Of a DNA stretch of 64,000 bases, positions 1-10,170 are shown one piece after another. Within the stretch, counting starts at the first letter, position 1, and each line of letters begins with the position of its first letter. The position numbers and the translations under genes are program-made. Under the pieces are notes generated by a model. That model made no database searches, was not told the origin of the DNA, and saw nothing but the letters and a program-made list of their open reading frames with translations. The stretch comes from Gallibacterium genomosp. 3 (GTDB lineage: Bacteria; Pseudomonadota; Gammaproteobacteria; Enterobacterales; Pasteurellaceae). The stretch spans positions 1 through 64,000 of the forward strand of contig NZ_JTJR01000008.1 in the NCBI RefSeq assembly GCF_001678475.1, read 5' to 3'.

Positions 1-178
1 AAAAATCTCTGTTTTTTGCCACCCGGAAAATCTTATTGGAGTGAGGATCAGCAAGTGTGTGAGGGTAGGCTTTCTTTTGCTTCGTTTTCTTTGCCTAAAC
101 AATGACAAAAAGCGATAGCATTTTGAACGTTGTTTGCAACGGCCCGTTAGGGTGAGCAAGCTTGCTTGCGAATAAAAT

Positions 179-236
179 GAAGTCGCCCTTTAGGGCGAAA
201 CCTAAATGCTAATTAAGCAAAAATATCTAAAAATAT
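179..236 (+). repeat. Dispersed repeat, copy 1
   Basis: About 58 bases that recur in inverted orientation at 24992-25050. Both copies share the palindromic core CGCCCTTTAGGGCG (one G/A change in copy 2), then GAAACCTAAAT, and end in CAAAAATATCTAAAAA. Both are intergenic. The family is not recognised; it may be a REP-like or small miniature element. Confidence 0.6.
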
Positions 237-433
237 TAAATAGGCTTTGTCATCAAACTGAAATAATGAAATTATTCAGTGAAAGCAAAAAATTTTACTG
301 CGTATTACAGCAAACCTTATTAAGAAATTAATGAGTTGTTACAAAAAATAAAAAATATTGTGGAGGAGATCATATCTTCACTATCTTGTGATAGGTTTTC
401 TACTAAAAAAAGAGTATAAATAGAGTATTCGTT

Positions 434-481
434 AAGTAGGAAAGAGATGTTCCGCAAACGATTGGCAAGGCTCTCCTACTT
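434..481 (+). promoter_or_regulatory. Inverted repeat in the glg leader
   Basis: AAGTAGGA at 434-441 is perfectly complementary to TCCTACTT at 474-481, with AGAG/CTCT extending the stem across a bulge. The hairpin would lie about 30 bases before the GGAGA ribosome binding site of the malQ-glgB gene, so it could affect transcription or translation of the glycogen operon. The function is inferred only from position. Confidence 0.35.
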
Positions 482-520
482 GTGGTTAACGAGATTGTTG
501 TACTTATTGTGGAGAATCTC

Positions 521-3500
521 ATGGATTCGATAGTGAACTCCCCTCAGCATGGACAGTTGTCCGAAAGATCTCAATTAGAGAGACAAGCAGAAGCACTAGG
601 TATTGCCCCTTTTTATTATAGTTTAGAGGGGGAAAAAATTCAGGTTGATGATGTTGTATTACAAACATTAATCAACTGGCTTAGCCTTAATCCTCAAACT
701 TCAACATCACTTTTCAATAATGTTTTTGTATTACAAGCAGAAAATGTTTCTCGGTTAATATGGCAACAGCTAAATTTCCAAGAAGATGAATATCCACAAC
801 AACTTCTCAATGAACAACAACAAATTATTGAAAATAGTTGGCGTATTGAAACAGAGCAGTATCTAGAATTTATGCCATTACCGATGGGCTATTATCAGTT
901 AATTACCAATTATGCTAAATATCGGTTATTGGTCGCGCCAGCTAAAACTTATCAAGCACCTTGCTTGAGTGGTGAACAAAAAGTTAGTGGCTTAAATTTA
1001 CAATTATATAGTTTACGTTCACAGCGGAATTGGGGAATTGGCGATCTTGGTGATTTACAACAAATTGCCACGGAGTATGCTCGAGATGGAATTGATTTTA
1101 TTGGAATCAATCCGTTACATTCATTATTTCCAGCCCATCCAGAGTGGGCAAGTCCGTATAGCCCATCATCACGTCGTTGGTTAAATCCAATCTATTTAGC
1201 CGTAGATTTATTGCCGGAAATGGAAGAGTCTACAGCATTGGCATGGCGACAATCACCAGAAGTAGAAAAATTATTGCAGCAAGTGCGGGATACTGGTTGG
1301 GTGGATTATTCACAAGTCTGGCAATTAAAGCTTGATGGTTTACGTATAGCTTATCAAGTATTTAAGAAAGCAGGACGATTAGCCTATCGACGTAAAGCCT
1401 TTGCTAAATTTGTTGCTGAACAGGGTGAACCACTATATTTACATGGATTATTTGAAGTATTAGATCGCACTTTTGCTCATGATAACGAAGATGAAGAAGA
1501 TTTAGCTGGTTGGTTAGCATGGGAACTTGAGTATCAAAATCCTAATAGTGAAGCTGTTCAGCAATTTGCTAAACAACATAGCAAACAAATTGAGTTTTAT
1601 ATGTGGCTGCAATGGTTGATGCGAGATCAATTAGAGGCGGTACAACATATTTGTGCACAAGTTGGCGTGAAATTAGGGCTTTATGGCGATTTAGCTGTTG
1701 GTGTGGCACGAGGTGGTTCAGATACGTGGTGTCACCGAGCAGTATTTTGTATGAAAGCCTCTGTGGGAGCTCCTCCTGATGAATTGGGACCGGCTGGACA
1801 AAATTGGCAGCTTCCACCGCTATATCCACAATATTTACGTGCAGAAGGGTATGAAACATTAATCAAATTGTGGCGTGCCAATATGCAAAATTATGGTGTA
1901 TTGCGGATTGACCACGTGATGGCGTTATATCGTTTATGGTGGATTACGCAAGGTGCTAATGCAGCACAAGGTGCTTATGTTTATTATCCGATTGCAGAAT
2001 TAATTGCGATTTTAGCGATTGAAAGTCAACGTTCTCAATGCGTAATTATTGGTGAGGATTTAGGCATTGTTCCGCCAGAAGTGAGAGAGTGGTTAGATCG
2101 TTATGGTATCTATTCTTATGCAGTCATGTATTTCAATAAGACCTATGATGGTTATTTATTACCGGAACATTATAAAAAGAATGCGATTGCGGTAGTGAGT
2201 ACCCATGATGTTGCGCCATTACAAGGATTTTGGAAAGCAACTGATTTAGCAACAATGTATCAATTAGGGGTGTTACAAGAGGCTCAATACCAACGTGCTT
2301 TACAACAACGTACAGACGACAAATTGCGTTTTGTACAAACATTAAAACAAGCGAAATTATTAGCGTCATTACCACAAGATTTACAGCTTACAGAGGAATT
2401 AATCATTGCAATTCATCAATTAGGAGCAGTAAGTCGTAGTCAGTTATTTGTCATTCAACCAGAAAATTTATTAAGTATTGAATCTTCATTTAATATTCCG
2501 GGGATTGCCAGAGCTTATCCAAATTGGCGTTATCGCTTACCTGTTTCATTACTTGATCACGACGTGTGTCAGAAACTGCATCAATCTTATCGACAAATTA
2601 TTTCAGCCCGTCAAAACCTTGATGTCAATGCAATCGCAGAGTGTTATCAAGACTATCTTAAACTTATTCTATTAGGGGAAAATATGATTACCGTCGATTA
2701 TAAACAAATCGATCAGTTATTTAATGCCGTACATAGCGATCCGTTCTCTTTCTTAGGTGCACATTTAACAGAGCAAGGACTTGTTATTCGTGCTTTATTA
2801 CCAAATGCAAAACAGGTTGCTATTTATAATCGGCAAAAGAATCACTGTTTAGCAGAAATGCAGTTAGTTGATGAACGTGGATTTTTTATTGCTTTATTAC
2901 CTCGTGCTACAGCAGATTTACATTACTTGTTCAAAATTGATTATGAAAATAGTCCAGAAGCAATTTATCAAGAAGATCCTTATCGATTCCCATCTTGTTT
3001 ATTTGAGTTAGATAATTGGCTATTGAAAGAGGGAACACATCAACGTCCTTATGAAGCATTGGGGGCACATTTAACTGAGAATAGCTATATCCCAGGAGTA
3101 AATTTTAGTGTTTGGGCACCAAATGCACGGCGGGTTTCTGTGGTTGGTGATTTCAACCAATGGGATGGACGTCGTCATGTGATGCGCTTCCATCGTGAAA
3201 GTGGCATTTGGGAAATTTTTATCCCACATATTAATGAGGGAAGTTTATATAAATTTGAAATTCTCGATGCAAATGGGGTAGTACGTTTGAAATCAGACCC
3301 CTATGCCTTTGGTACACAACTTCGCCCAGAAACTGCTTCTGTTGTCACAAAATTGCCACCAAAACAACCGTATAATCCAGAACATGCGAAAGCAAATGCG
3401 GTAGATGCGCCAATTAGCATTTATGAAGTGCATTTAGGATCATGGCGTCGTAATTTAGCTAACAATTACTGGTTGAGCTATGAAGAAGTGGCAGATGAAT

Positions 3501-5059
3501 TAATTAGTTATGTAAAAGAGATGGGATTCACCCATATTGAATTATTGCCATTATCGGAGTTCCCATTTGATGGTTCTTGGGGATATCAACCTTTAGGACT
3601 GTATGCACCAACTCGTCGTTTTGGTGATGCAAAAGGATTATGTTATTTCCTCGAAAAAGCGCACCAAGCGGGTATTTATGTATTGTTAGATTGGGTAGTA
3701 GGGCATTTCCCAACAGATGAATATGGGTTGAGTAAATTTGATGGTACGGCATTGTATGAACACGCTGACCCTCGAGAAGGTTATCATCAAGATTGGAACA
3801 CTTTAATTTATAACTTTGGACGGAATGAGGTACGTAATTATTTAACAGGTAATGCCTTATATTGGGTAGAACGCTACGGATTTGATGGTTTACGTGTCGA
3901 TGCAGTGGCTTCAATGATTTATCGTGATTATAGCCGTTCAGATGGCGAATGGATTCCGAATCAATATGGTGGTCGAGAAAATTTAGAGGCAATTAATTTC
4001 TTACAACGTACTAATGCGTTACTACAAAATGAACAACGCGGAGTGTTGTCAGTCGCAGAAGAAAGTACTTCTTTCACTGGTGTTAGTCATGCAACGGAAC
4101 AAGGCGGATTAGGATTCCAATTTAAATGGAATATGGGGTGGATGAATGATACGTTACGTTATATGAAACTCGATCCGATTTATCGTAAGTATCATCACAA
4201 CTTACTTACCTTTGGCATGATGTACCAATATAGTGAGAATTTTGTTTTGCCGTTATCGCATGATGAAGTAGTACATGGAAAAGGTTCATTACTAACCAAA
4301 ATGCCAGGAGATTGCTGGCAAAAATTTGCAAATTTACGCGCTTATTACGGTTATATGTGGGGCTTCCCGGGTAAAAAATTATTGTTTATGGGAAATGAAT
4401 TTGCTCAAGGTAGAGAATGGAATTACCAAGAAAGTTTGGATTGGTTCTTATTAAATGAAGAACATGGCGGTTGGCATAATGGTGTACAAAGTTGGGTGAG
4501 GGATTTAAACCATATTTATCAACGTTATCCTGCATTATGGCAACAAGATCAACATCCAAATGGGTTTGAATGGTTAGTGGTGGATGATGCTGATCAATCT
4601 GTTTTGGTATTTGCTCGTTATGCGAAGAGTGGTGAAACCATTGTTGTGGTATGTAACTTTACTCCAGAGGTTCGTCATAATTATCGTTTTGGTGTGAATA
4701 AGGCAGGATTTTATCGTGAGATTTTAAACTCAGATGATCCAAGCTATAAAGGTAGTGGTGTGCATAATTCAGGTGGTATTTGGAGTGAAAAAATTGCGAG
4801 CCATAACAAGAAACATTCTTTAAGTGTACAAGTTCCACCACTTGGTGCAGTTTATTTTGTACTAGAAAATGAAATTCCTGATGAAGAGGACGATCTTGCC
4901 AGGAGTGAACCAGAAGTAGAAGCAAAAACAGTAAAAAAAGCAACTAAAAAAACAACAGCTGCAAGTGCGAAAAAGGTAAGTAAATCGCCAAAAGCGAAGA
5001 CAACAACAGCAACTGCTAAAAAACGGACAACAACGAAAAAAGCGACCAAAAAAGAATAG
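521..5059 (+). CDS. malQ-glgB: MalQ-GlgB fusion: 4-alpha-glucanotransferase + glycogen branching enzyme
   Basis: One 1512-residue open frame joins two enzymes that are normally separate. Residues 1 to about 700 are amylomaltase (MalQ), which transfers maltodextrin chains. The nucleophile Asp is in LRIDHVM (D464), the acid/base Glu in GEDLG (E512) and a third Asp in STHD (D563). Residues 722 to about 1450 are GH13 branching enzyme (GlgB), which makes alpha-1,6 branches, with D1127 (GLRVDAV), E1180 (VAEES) and D1248 (LSHDE). A linker of about 20 residues lacks a stop. ATG 2684 (residue 722) still has AGGGGA in front of it, so GlgB may also be started separately. Residues about 1452-1512 form an acidic patch followed by a Lys/Thr/Ala-rich tail. 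Start 521 is chosen for GGAGA 8 bases upstream; a GTG at 482 is possible. First gene of the glg operon. Confidence 0.93.
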   Translation: MDSIVNSPQHGQLSERSQLERQAEALGIAPFYYSLEGEKIQVDDVVLQTLINWLSLNPQTSTSLFNNVFVLQAENVSRLIWQQLNFQEDEYPQQLLNEQQQIIENSWRIETEQYLEFMPLPMGYYQLITNYAKYRLLVAPAKTYQAPCLSGEQKVSGLNLQLYSLRSQRNWGIGDLGDLQQIATEYARDGIDFIGINPLHSLFPAHPEWASPYSPSSRRWLNPIYLAVDLLPEMEESTALAWRQSPEVEKLLQQVRDTGWVDYSQVWQLKLDGLRIAYQVFKKAGRLAYRRKAFAKFVAEQGEPLYLHGLFEVLDRTFAHDNEDEEDLAGWLAWELEYQNPNSEAVQQFAKQHSKQIEFYMWLQWLMRDQLEAVQHICAQVGVKLGLYGDLAVGVARGGSDTWCHRAVFCMKASVGAPPDELGPAGQNWQLPPLYPQYLRAEGYETLIKLWRANMQNYGVLRIDHVMALYRLWWITQGANAAQGAYVYYPIAELIAILAIESQRSQCVIIGEDLGIVPPEVREWLDRYGIYSYAVMYFNKTYDGYLLPEHYKKNAIAVVSTHDVAPLQGFWKATDLATMYQLGVLQEAQYQRALQQRTDDKLRFVQTLKQAKLLASLPQDLQLTEELIIAIHQLGAVSRSQLFVIQPENLLSIESSFNIPGIARAYPNWRYRLPVSLLDHDVCQKLHQSYRQIISARQNLDVNAIAECYQDYLKLILLGENMITVDYKQIDQLFNAVHSDPFSFLGAHLTEQGLVIRALLPNAKQVAIYNRQKNHCLAEMQLVDERGFFIALLPRATADLHYLFKIDYENSPEAIYQEDPYRFPSCLFELDNWLLKEGTHQRPYEALGAHLTENSYIPGVNFSVWAPNARRVSVVGDFNQWDGRRHVMRFHRESGIWEIFIPHINEGSLYKFEILDANGVVRLKSDPYAFGTQLRPETASVVTKLPPKQPYNPEHAKANAVDAPISIYEVHLGSWRRNLANNYWLSYEEVADELISYVKEMGFTHIELLPLSEFPFDGSWGYQPLGLYAPTRRFGDAKGLCYFLEKAHQAGIYVLLDWVVGHFPTDEYGLSKFDGTALYEHADPREGYHQDWNTLIYNFGRNEVRNYLTGNALYWVERYGFDGLRVDAVASMIYRDYSRSDGEWIPNQYGGRENLEAINFLQRTNALLQNEQRGVLSVAEESTSFTGVSHATEQGGLGFQFKWNMGWMNDTLRYMKLDPIYRKYHHNLLTFGMMYQYSENFVLPLSHDEVVHGKGSLLTKMPGDCWQKFANLRAYYGYMWGFPGKKLLFMGNEFAQGREWNYQESLDWFLLNEEHGGWHNGVQSWVRDLNHIYQRYPALWQQDQHPNGFEWLVVDDADQSVLVFARYAKSGETIVVVCNFTPEVRHNYRFGVNKAGFYREILNSDDPSYKGSGVHNSGGIWSEKIASHNKKHSLSVQVPPLGAVYFVLENEIPDEEDDLARSEPEVEAKTVKKATKKTTAASAKKVSKSPKAKTTTATAKKRTTTKKATKKE
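2673..2686 (+). promoter_or_regulatory. Relic or active internal ribosome binding site for glgB
   Basis: Inside the fused frame, AGGGGA precedes ATG 2684 at normal spacing, exactly where an independent GlgB should begin. TAG at 2673-2675 lies in the +1 frame directly before it. This looks like the old malQ stop and glgB Shine-Dalgarno, with the reading frames joined by a small upstream change. Whether it still initiates is unknown. Confidence 0.5.
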
Positions 5060-5069
5060 GGATGTTTAG

Positions 5070-7049
5070 ATGACGCTAACACGGGAAACATTTATTGGTT
5101 ACGAATATCCGATGGGATATTGCATTACGGAATATCAAGGATATAAAGGTGTTAATTTTGTTCTTGCTGCACCTCATGCAACGGATGTTTGGCTCTGTTT
5201 ATTTGATGAAGCTGGTCAAGAACAGCGTTATGCCATGTATCGTCATCATGATTGTTTTACCCTGTTTGTCACCGGCGTTGGTGTGGGACAAAAATATGGT
5301 TTTCGGGTTGATGGTGGTAAAGAACAACCTAATTGTTACAACGTGACGAAATTATTAATTGATCCTTATAGTCGTTTAGTAGTGGATCTACCCAATTTAA
5401 GCAGTGAACAGCAAGTTGCTCTGTTTTTATGGCATAACTTCCAAGATAATGGGTATTTAGCACCAAAAAGTGTGATTGTAGATGCTACATTTGATTGGGA
5501 AGGGGATAAGCCGTTACGTACACCTTGGTCGAAAACTATTCTCTATGAGCTTCATATAAAAGGATTTTCTCAATTAAACCCTCAGATTCCAGAAAAAGTA
5601 AGAGGGACATTTGCTGGATTGGCAGAAGAGGTAAATGTAGCTTATTTGCAAAGTTTAGGCGTAACAGCAGTGGAGTTATTGCCAATAACGTTGCATTTAG
5701 ATGAACCTCGCTTACAACAAATGGGGAAAAAGAATTATTGGGGCTACAATGTTTTAGCACATTGTGCACCAGATCAAAGATTTTCTACCTTAAACGAGGT
5801 ATTATTGGAATTGAAATCTTTGGTAAAGCGGTTACATCGTGCCGGCATTGAAGTGATTTTAGATGTTGTATTTAACCATACTGCGGAAAATGATTTAGCT
5901 GGGCCAACGCTTTGCCAAAGAGGGATTGATAACCAACTCTATTATTGGCATGACCAACATCAACATTATTTAAATTGGACAGGATGTGGTAACAGTTTAA
6001 ATCTTTCTGAACCACGGGTATTACAATGGGTAATGGATTGTTTGCGTTATTGGGTGGAAGAGTTTCATATTGACGGTTTCCGTTTTGATCTAGCACCGTT
6101 ATTGGGAAGGACACCAGAATTCAAGCAACATTCACCTCTTTTTGCAGCGATGGCACAAGATCCTGTTCTTGCGCCTTGCAAAATGATTGCAGAACCCTGG
6201 GATATTGGCGAAAGTGGTTATCAATTAAGTGGATTTCCTCACTTTTTTAGTGAGTGGAATGATCGTTTTCGCAGTGATATGCGTCAATTTTGGTTGAATG
6301 ATAGCCAAGAATTGGGGGCTTTAGCGTTACGTTTTGCAGGTAGTGCTGATTTATTTCAATTCAAAGGCAGATCAGCACGCAGCTCAATTAATTTTATCAC
6401 TGCACACGATGGATTTAATTTACAGGATTTAGTGAGTTATAACCAAAAGCATAATCATAATAATGGTGAAAATAACCGTGATGGTGACAATCATAATTTT
6501 TCGTTTAATCATGGTGAAGAAGGCGCGACCAATGATCCTGAAATTAAGCGACAACGCTTGATAAGTAAAAAAGCATTGTTAGCAACACAATTATTGGCTT
6601 TAGGAACACCAATGTTATTGGCGGGTGATGAAATCGGTCACAGCCAACAAGGCAATAATAATTGCTATTGCCAAGATAATGAATTGACCTGGCTGAATTG
6701 GCAAGATGCTGATCATTCATTGCAACAGTATGTAGCAGGGCTTATTACCTTACGCAAAGAGATGGCGTCAGTTGGGATTTATGATGACTGGTGGAATATG
6801 GAAAATGCACAATGGTTTCGTGCAGATGGTCACCCAATGCAGACGCAAGACTGGCATCAAGGACGCAGTCTAATGTTGTTATTACAGGGAAAGTATCTTG
6901 TACTTTTTAATGCTAATCGTGCAGCGCAATCTTTCCAATTACCTACGGGAAGATGGGTGAAACGGTTTGGCGAAGGGCTTGAGCTACAACAATCAATGGC
7001 GATTGTTGCACAACTCGGTATCGTAATCTTAACGCAGTCACTGCCTTAA
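5070..7049 (+). CDS. glgX: Glycogen debranching enzyme GlgX
   Basis: A 659-residue isoamylase-type GH13 enzyme that hydrolyses alpha-1,6 branches in phosphorylase-trimmed glycogen. An N-terminal carbohydrate-binding module (about 10-120) precedes the TIM barrel. Visible signatures are VVFNHTAEN, the nucleophile Asp in FRFDLAP (D340), the acid/base Glu in AEPWDIG (E375) and the third Asp in TAHDGF (D447). Length matches E. coli GlgX. It starts 10 bases after the malQ-glgB stop, with an AGGGA ribosome binding site overlapping that stop, so the two are co-transcribed and probably translationally coupled. The released maltotetraose is a plausible substrate for the MalQ domain upstream. Confidence 0.96.
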   Translation: MTLTRETFIGYEYPMGYCITEYQGYKGVNFVLAAPHATDVWLCLFDEAGQEQRYAMYRHHDCFTLFVTGVGVGQKYGFRVDGGKEQPNCYNVTKLLIDPYSRLVVDLPNLSSEQQVALFLWHNFQDNGYLAPKSVIVDATFDWEGDKPLRTPWSKTILYELHIKGFSQLNPQIPEKVRGTFAGLAEEVNVAYLQSLGVTAVELLPITLHLDEPRLQQMGKKNYWGYNVLAHCAPDQRFSTLNEVLLELKSLVKRLHRAGIEVILDVVFNHTAENDLAGPTLCQRGIDNQLYYWHDQHQHYLNWTGCGNSLNLSEPRVLQWVMDCLRYWVEEFHIDGFRFDLAPLLGRTPEFKQHSPLFAAMAQDPVLAPCKMIAEPWDIGESGYQLSGFPHFFSEWNDRFRSDMRQFWLNDSQELGALALRFAGSADLFQFKGRSARSSINFITAHDGFNLQDLVSYNQKHNHNNGENNRDGDNHNFSFNHGEEGATNDPEIKRQRLISKKALLATQLLALGTPMLLAGDEIGHSQQGNNNCYCQDNELTWLNWQDADHSLQQYVAGLITLRKEMASVGIYDDWWNMENAQWFRADGHPMQTQDWHQGRSLMLLLQGKYLVLFNANRAAQSFQLPTGRWVKRFGEGLELQQSMAIVAQLGIVILTQSLP

Positions 7050-7076
7050 CAATATATAACATCACAGGAGAATATT

Positions 7077-8396
7077 ATGAGCGCAGCAACCACAACTAAA
7101 TCTATTCCAACTCGGGAAAGTATCGCAAATGATACGTTGGTACTTATCTTAGCAGGTGGTAGAGGTTCTCGTTTACATGAAATGACGGATCGTCGTGCTA
7201 AACCAGCAGTCTATTTTGGTGGTGCACATCGTATTATCGATTTTGCTTTATCAAACTGTTTAAATTCAGGATTATTAAAAATTGGGGTGATTACCCAATA
7301 TGAAGCCCATTCATTATTACGTCATTTACAACATGGATGGTCTTTCTTGCCACGTGAACGTGGTCATTTTGTGGATATGCTCCCAGCGCGCCAACAATTA
7401 AATGATTCTACTTGGTATCGTGGTACTGCGGATGCGGTATGGCAAAACGTACCAATTATGAAAGAGCATTACCGTCCTAAATATGTATTGATTCTTGCTG
7501 GTGACCATATTTATAAAATGGACTATATGCGTATGATCGAAGATCATATTGAATTTGGTGGTAAAGCTACTGTGGGTTGTATTGAAGTGCCAAAAGAAGA
7601 CGCGAAAGCTTTTGGTGTTATGGCAGTGAACGATAAACTCAAAGTGGAAGCATTTGTTGAAAAACCAGCCGATCCACCAACAATACCAGACAAACCAAAT
7701 TCATCTTTAGCATCAATGGGAATTTATGTATTTGATGCAGATTATCTGTATGAAATTTTAGAAAGAGAAGCAAGTTGTGAAGATACCTCTCATGATTTTG
7801 GAAAAGATATTATTCCTGCGATGGTAGCGGAAGGATTACTCTATGCCCACCCATTTGAACGTTCAAGTAAAGGTAGAAATACACAAGGGCTTATCTATTG
7901 GCGTGATGTGGGAACATTAGAAAGCTATTGGTCAGCGAATATTGATCTTGTCAGCGAAAAACCACAATTAAATATGTTTGATAAAAATTGGCCAATCCGT
8001 ACTGTGCCAAAACAAACATTACCAACAAAATTCTTCTATAAACATCCACATAAACAAACTATTGATAACTCATTAATTGGTGGTAGTGGTGTGATCATTG
8101 ATGCTGAAATTAGTAATTCTGTACTCTTTGATCATGTGCGTGTTGAGGAAGGGTCAAAAATAGAATATGCGGTAATTCTGCCTCAAGTGAAAATTGGTAA
8201 AAACTGTGTATTACGCCGTTGTATTATTGATCGTAATTGCCGTATTCCAGATGGTATGCAAATTGGGGTGGATTTAGACGTTGATCGTCAACGCTTTAGA
8301 ATTAGTAGCCAAGGTAATATTGTATTAGTTACTGAACCAATGTTAGAAAAATTATTGGCAAAACAACAAGTAGAAGAAGCGTCAGCAGCGGAATAG
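7077..8396 (+). CDS. glgC: Glucose-1-phosphate adenylyltransferase GlgC
   Basis: A 439-residue ADP-glucose pyrophosphorylase, the committed and usually allosterically regulated step of glycogen synthesis (ATP + glucose-1-phosphate to ADP-glucose). The nucleotidyltransferase signature LAGGRGSRLHEMTDRRAKPA lies near residues 25-44, and the C-terminal third is a left-handed beta-helix of hexapeptide-like repeats. Length is close to the 431 residues of E. coli GlgC. It starts 27 bases after glgX with an AGGAG ribosome binding site. It supplies the substrate of glgA downstream. Confidence 0.97.
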   Translation: MSAATTTKSIPTRESIANDTLVLILAGGRGSRLHEMTDRRAKPAVYFGGAHRIIDFALSNCLNSGLLKIGVITQYEAHSLLRHLQHGWSFLPRERGHFVDMLPARQQLNDSTWYRGTADAVWQNVPIMKEHYRPKYVLILAGDHIYKMDYMRMIEDHIEFGGKATVGCIEVPKEDAKAFGVMAVNDKLKVEAFVEKPADPPTIPDKPNSSLASMGIYVFDADYLYEILEREASCEDTSHDFGKDIIPAMVAEGLLYAHPFERSSKGRNTQGLIYWRDVGTLESYWSANIDLVSEKPQLNMFDKNWPIRTVPKQTLPTKFFYKHPHKQTIDNSLIGGSGVIIDAEISNSVLFDHVRVEEGSKIEYAVILPQVKIGKNCVLRRCIIDRNCRIPDGMQIGVDLDVDRQRFRISSQGNIVLVTEPMLEKLLAKQQVEEASAAE

Positions 8397-8431
8397 TTGC
8401 TCTTTTTCTACCATAATTATCATCAATAATG

Positions 8432-8468
8432 TCCACTTTTTCGAGAGGATTAAACACGGAAAAGTGGA
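8432..8468 (+). promoter_or_regulatory. Inverted repeat between glgC and glgA
   Basis: TCCACTTTT (8432-8440) and AAAAGTGGA (8460-8468) form a perfect 9-base-pair stem with a 19-base loop in the 110-base gap between glgC and glgA. There is no T-run after the stem, so it is more likely an mRNA processing or stability element, or a protein site, than a terminator. Confidence 0.4.
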
Positions 8469-8506
8469 TATTTCATCACAAAGAAAGTTAAGGATCTTAA
8501 TTAATA

Positions 8507-9934
8507 ATGAAAGTACTTCATATCTGTTCGGAACTTTATCCACTCATCAAAACAGGCGGACTGGCAGATGTTATGGGGGCATTACCTTTTGCCCAAAAAG
8601 CAGAAGGAATGGATGTTCGCGTCGTGCTGCCTATGTATCCCGCAGTTGCTGAAAAATTGCAACATGAACATTCACTGCATCTTTTTACGTTTGCTGGTCA
8701 TATCGAAATTCGTCATGCTGAATATCAAGGTATTGGCATTTACTTGATTAATGCACCTCATTTATTCAATCGTAACGGCAATCCTTACCATAACGAATAT
8801 TATCAAGATTATGCAGACAACTATTTACGTTTTGCGATCCTTGGCTGGACAGGCGCAGCATTAGCTGCAGGCGCTGATACTTGGTGGGGGATAGCTGATG
8901 TATTACATATGCATGATTGGCAAGCTGGTCTGGCTGGTGCTTATGCAGTTGCTTGGAATCTTCCTGTCAAAAAAATCTTTACTATTCACAATTTAGCGTA
9001 TGCTGGTTGCTTTGATGCGCGTCATATGGCGGAATTGCAGTTACCACATCATTTTTTCCACGTTGACGGCTTAGAGTTTTATGGTCAAATTTCTTATCTG
9101 AAAGCAGGGCTTTATTATGCAGATGAAATTACCGCAGTAAGCCCAACTTATGCCCGAGAAATTACCGATCCAAGTATGGCTTATGGATTTGATGGCTTAC
9201 TCCAAACACGTGCAGCGCAACAACGTTTACACGGTATTTTAAATGGTGTTGATGATCAAGTTTGGAATCCTGCCACAGATACCAATATCGCCAAAACTTA
9301 TAAAGTAGGTAAGATGCAAGGCAAGAAAAAAGATAAAGAGGATTTACAAGCAGAATTTGGTTTAGCACAGAATCCGGATGCACCACTATTAGTGATGGTT
9401 ACTCGATTAGTGGAACAAAAAGGAGCAGATTTAGTCGTTGCCGCAGCAGAAGCTATGGTCAGAAAAGGAATTCAATTAGCAGTATTAGGATCAGGCGCTC
9501 CACATCTTGAAGAGAGCTTACGTTATCTTGCAGCAACTTATCCACAACAAATTGGTGTTAAAATTGCCTATAACGAAGCGTTATCACACCGTATGGTAGC
9601 AGGTGGTGATGTGATTTTAGTCCCTAGTCGTTTTGAACCTTGTGGTTTGACGCAATTATATGGTTTGAAATATGGAACTTTACCATTAGTGCGTTCAACT
9701 GGCGGTTTGGCAGATACTGTGGTTGATACTACGCCAGAAACCCAAAAAGAGAAAACGGCAACTGGTTTTGTCTTTTTACACGCAGATGTCAATGGCTTCT
9801 TGTATGCCGTAGATAAGATGTTAGAAGTTTGGGCAAAACCTCGTCAATGGAACCTAATTAGATCGACAGCAATGCAACAAGATTTTAGTTGGCAAAAAGC
9901 TGCAAAAAGTTATCTTGCCTTATATAGCAAATAA
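8507..9934 (+). CDS. glgA: Glycogen synthase GlgA
   Basis: A 475-residue GT5-family ADP-glucose:glycogen glucosyltransferase that elongates alpha-1,4 chains. The KTGGLADVMGALP signature (residues about 15-27) is the ADP-glucose binding loop. The C-terminal GT-B domain carries VTRLVEQKGADL and the PSRFEPCGLTQLYGLKYGT motif. Length is close to the E. coli enzyme (477). The upstream 110 bases contain an inverted repeat but no clear terminator, so glgA probably belongs to the malQ-glgB-glgX-glgC transcript. The nearest ribosome binding site candidate, AAGGA, is rather far from the ATG. Confidence 0.97.
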   Translation: MKVLHICSELYPLIKTGGLADVMGALPFAQKAEGMDVRVVLPMYPAVAEKLQHEHSLHLFTFAGHIEIRHAEYQGIGIYLINAPHLFNRNGNPYHNEYYQDYADNYLRFAILGWTGAALAAGADTWWGIADVLHMHDWQAGLAGAYAVAWNLPVKKIFTIHNLAYAGCFDARHMAELQLPHHFFHVDGLEFYGQISYLKAGLYYADEITAVSPTYAREITDPSMAYGFDGLLQTRAAQQRLHGILNGVDDQVWNPATDTNIAKTYKVGKMQGKKKDKEDLQAEFGLAQNPDAPLLVMVTRLVEQKGADLVVAAAEAMVRKGIQLAVLGSGAPHLEESLRYLAATYPQQIGVKIAYNEALSHRMVAGGDVILVPSRFEPCGLTQLYGLKYGTLPLVRSTGGLADTVVDTTPETQKEKTATGFVFLHADVNGFLYAVDKMLEVWAKPRQWNLIRSTAMQQDFSWQKAAKSYLALYSK

Positions 9935-9953
9935 TTTAACCATTATTGCGCAT

Positions 9954-9993
9954 AATAGTGTGTATAAGTGATTTTATACACGCTATTTCTTTT
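9954..9993 (+). terminator. Terminator after glgA
   Basis: An imperfect long stem (about 9954-9967 with 9974-9987, core GTGTATAA/TTATACAC) is followed by TTTCTTTT. It should end the malQ-glgB-glgX-glgC-glgA transcript, at least partly, and lets glgP be expressed separately. Confidence 0.65.
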
Positions 9994-10170
9994 ATAAAAA
10001 TAGTAATTAAAATCAGTAGGTTATAACTGGAGAAAAACTTCTAATTTATTTTAAATAATGAATATTTATACAATTTTCGTTTAAATAACATTCATTTTTC
10101 ATTGAAAAAATCAACAAAATAACATAGGATACCCGCCGCAAAACTTGCCATTTTCCTATTGGAGATCACA

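Larger units (their letters stand above)
1..520. other. Non-coding region upstream of the glycogen operon
   Basis: No recognisable gene lies in the first 520 bases. The stretch holds one copy of a dispersed repeat (179-236), AT-rich sequence with a TATAAA element at 415-420 that could be a -10 box, and an inverted repeat (434-441 with 474-481) just before the malQ ribosome binding site. The glg operon promoter must lie here or further left, but no convincing -35/-10 pair was found. Bases 1-110 could be the downstream flank of a gene outside the window. Confidence 0.5.

Noticed and set aside
4852..5091. Antisense open frame opposite the glgB tail
   Set aside because: It is the complement of the Lys/Thr-rich tail; its hydrophobic composition is a by-product of AAA/ACA codons read backwards.
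8464..8652. 62-codon frame before and overlapping glgA
   Set aside because: Out-of-frame shadow of glgA with no ribosome binding site.
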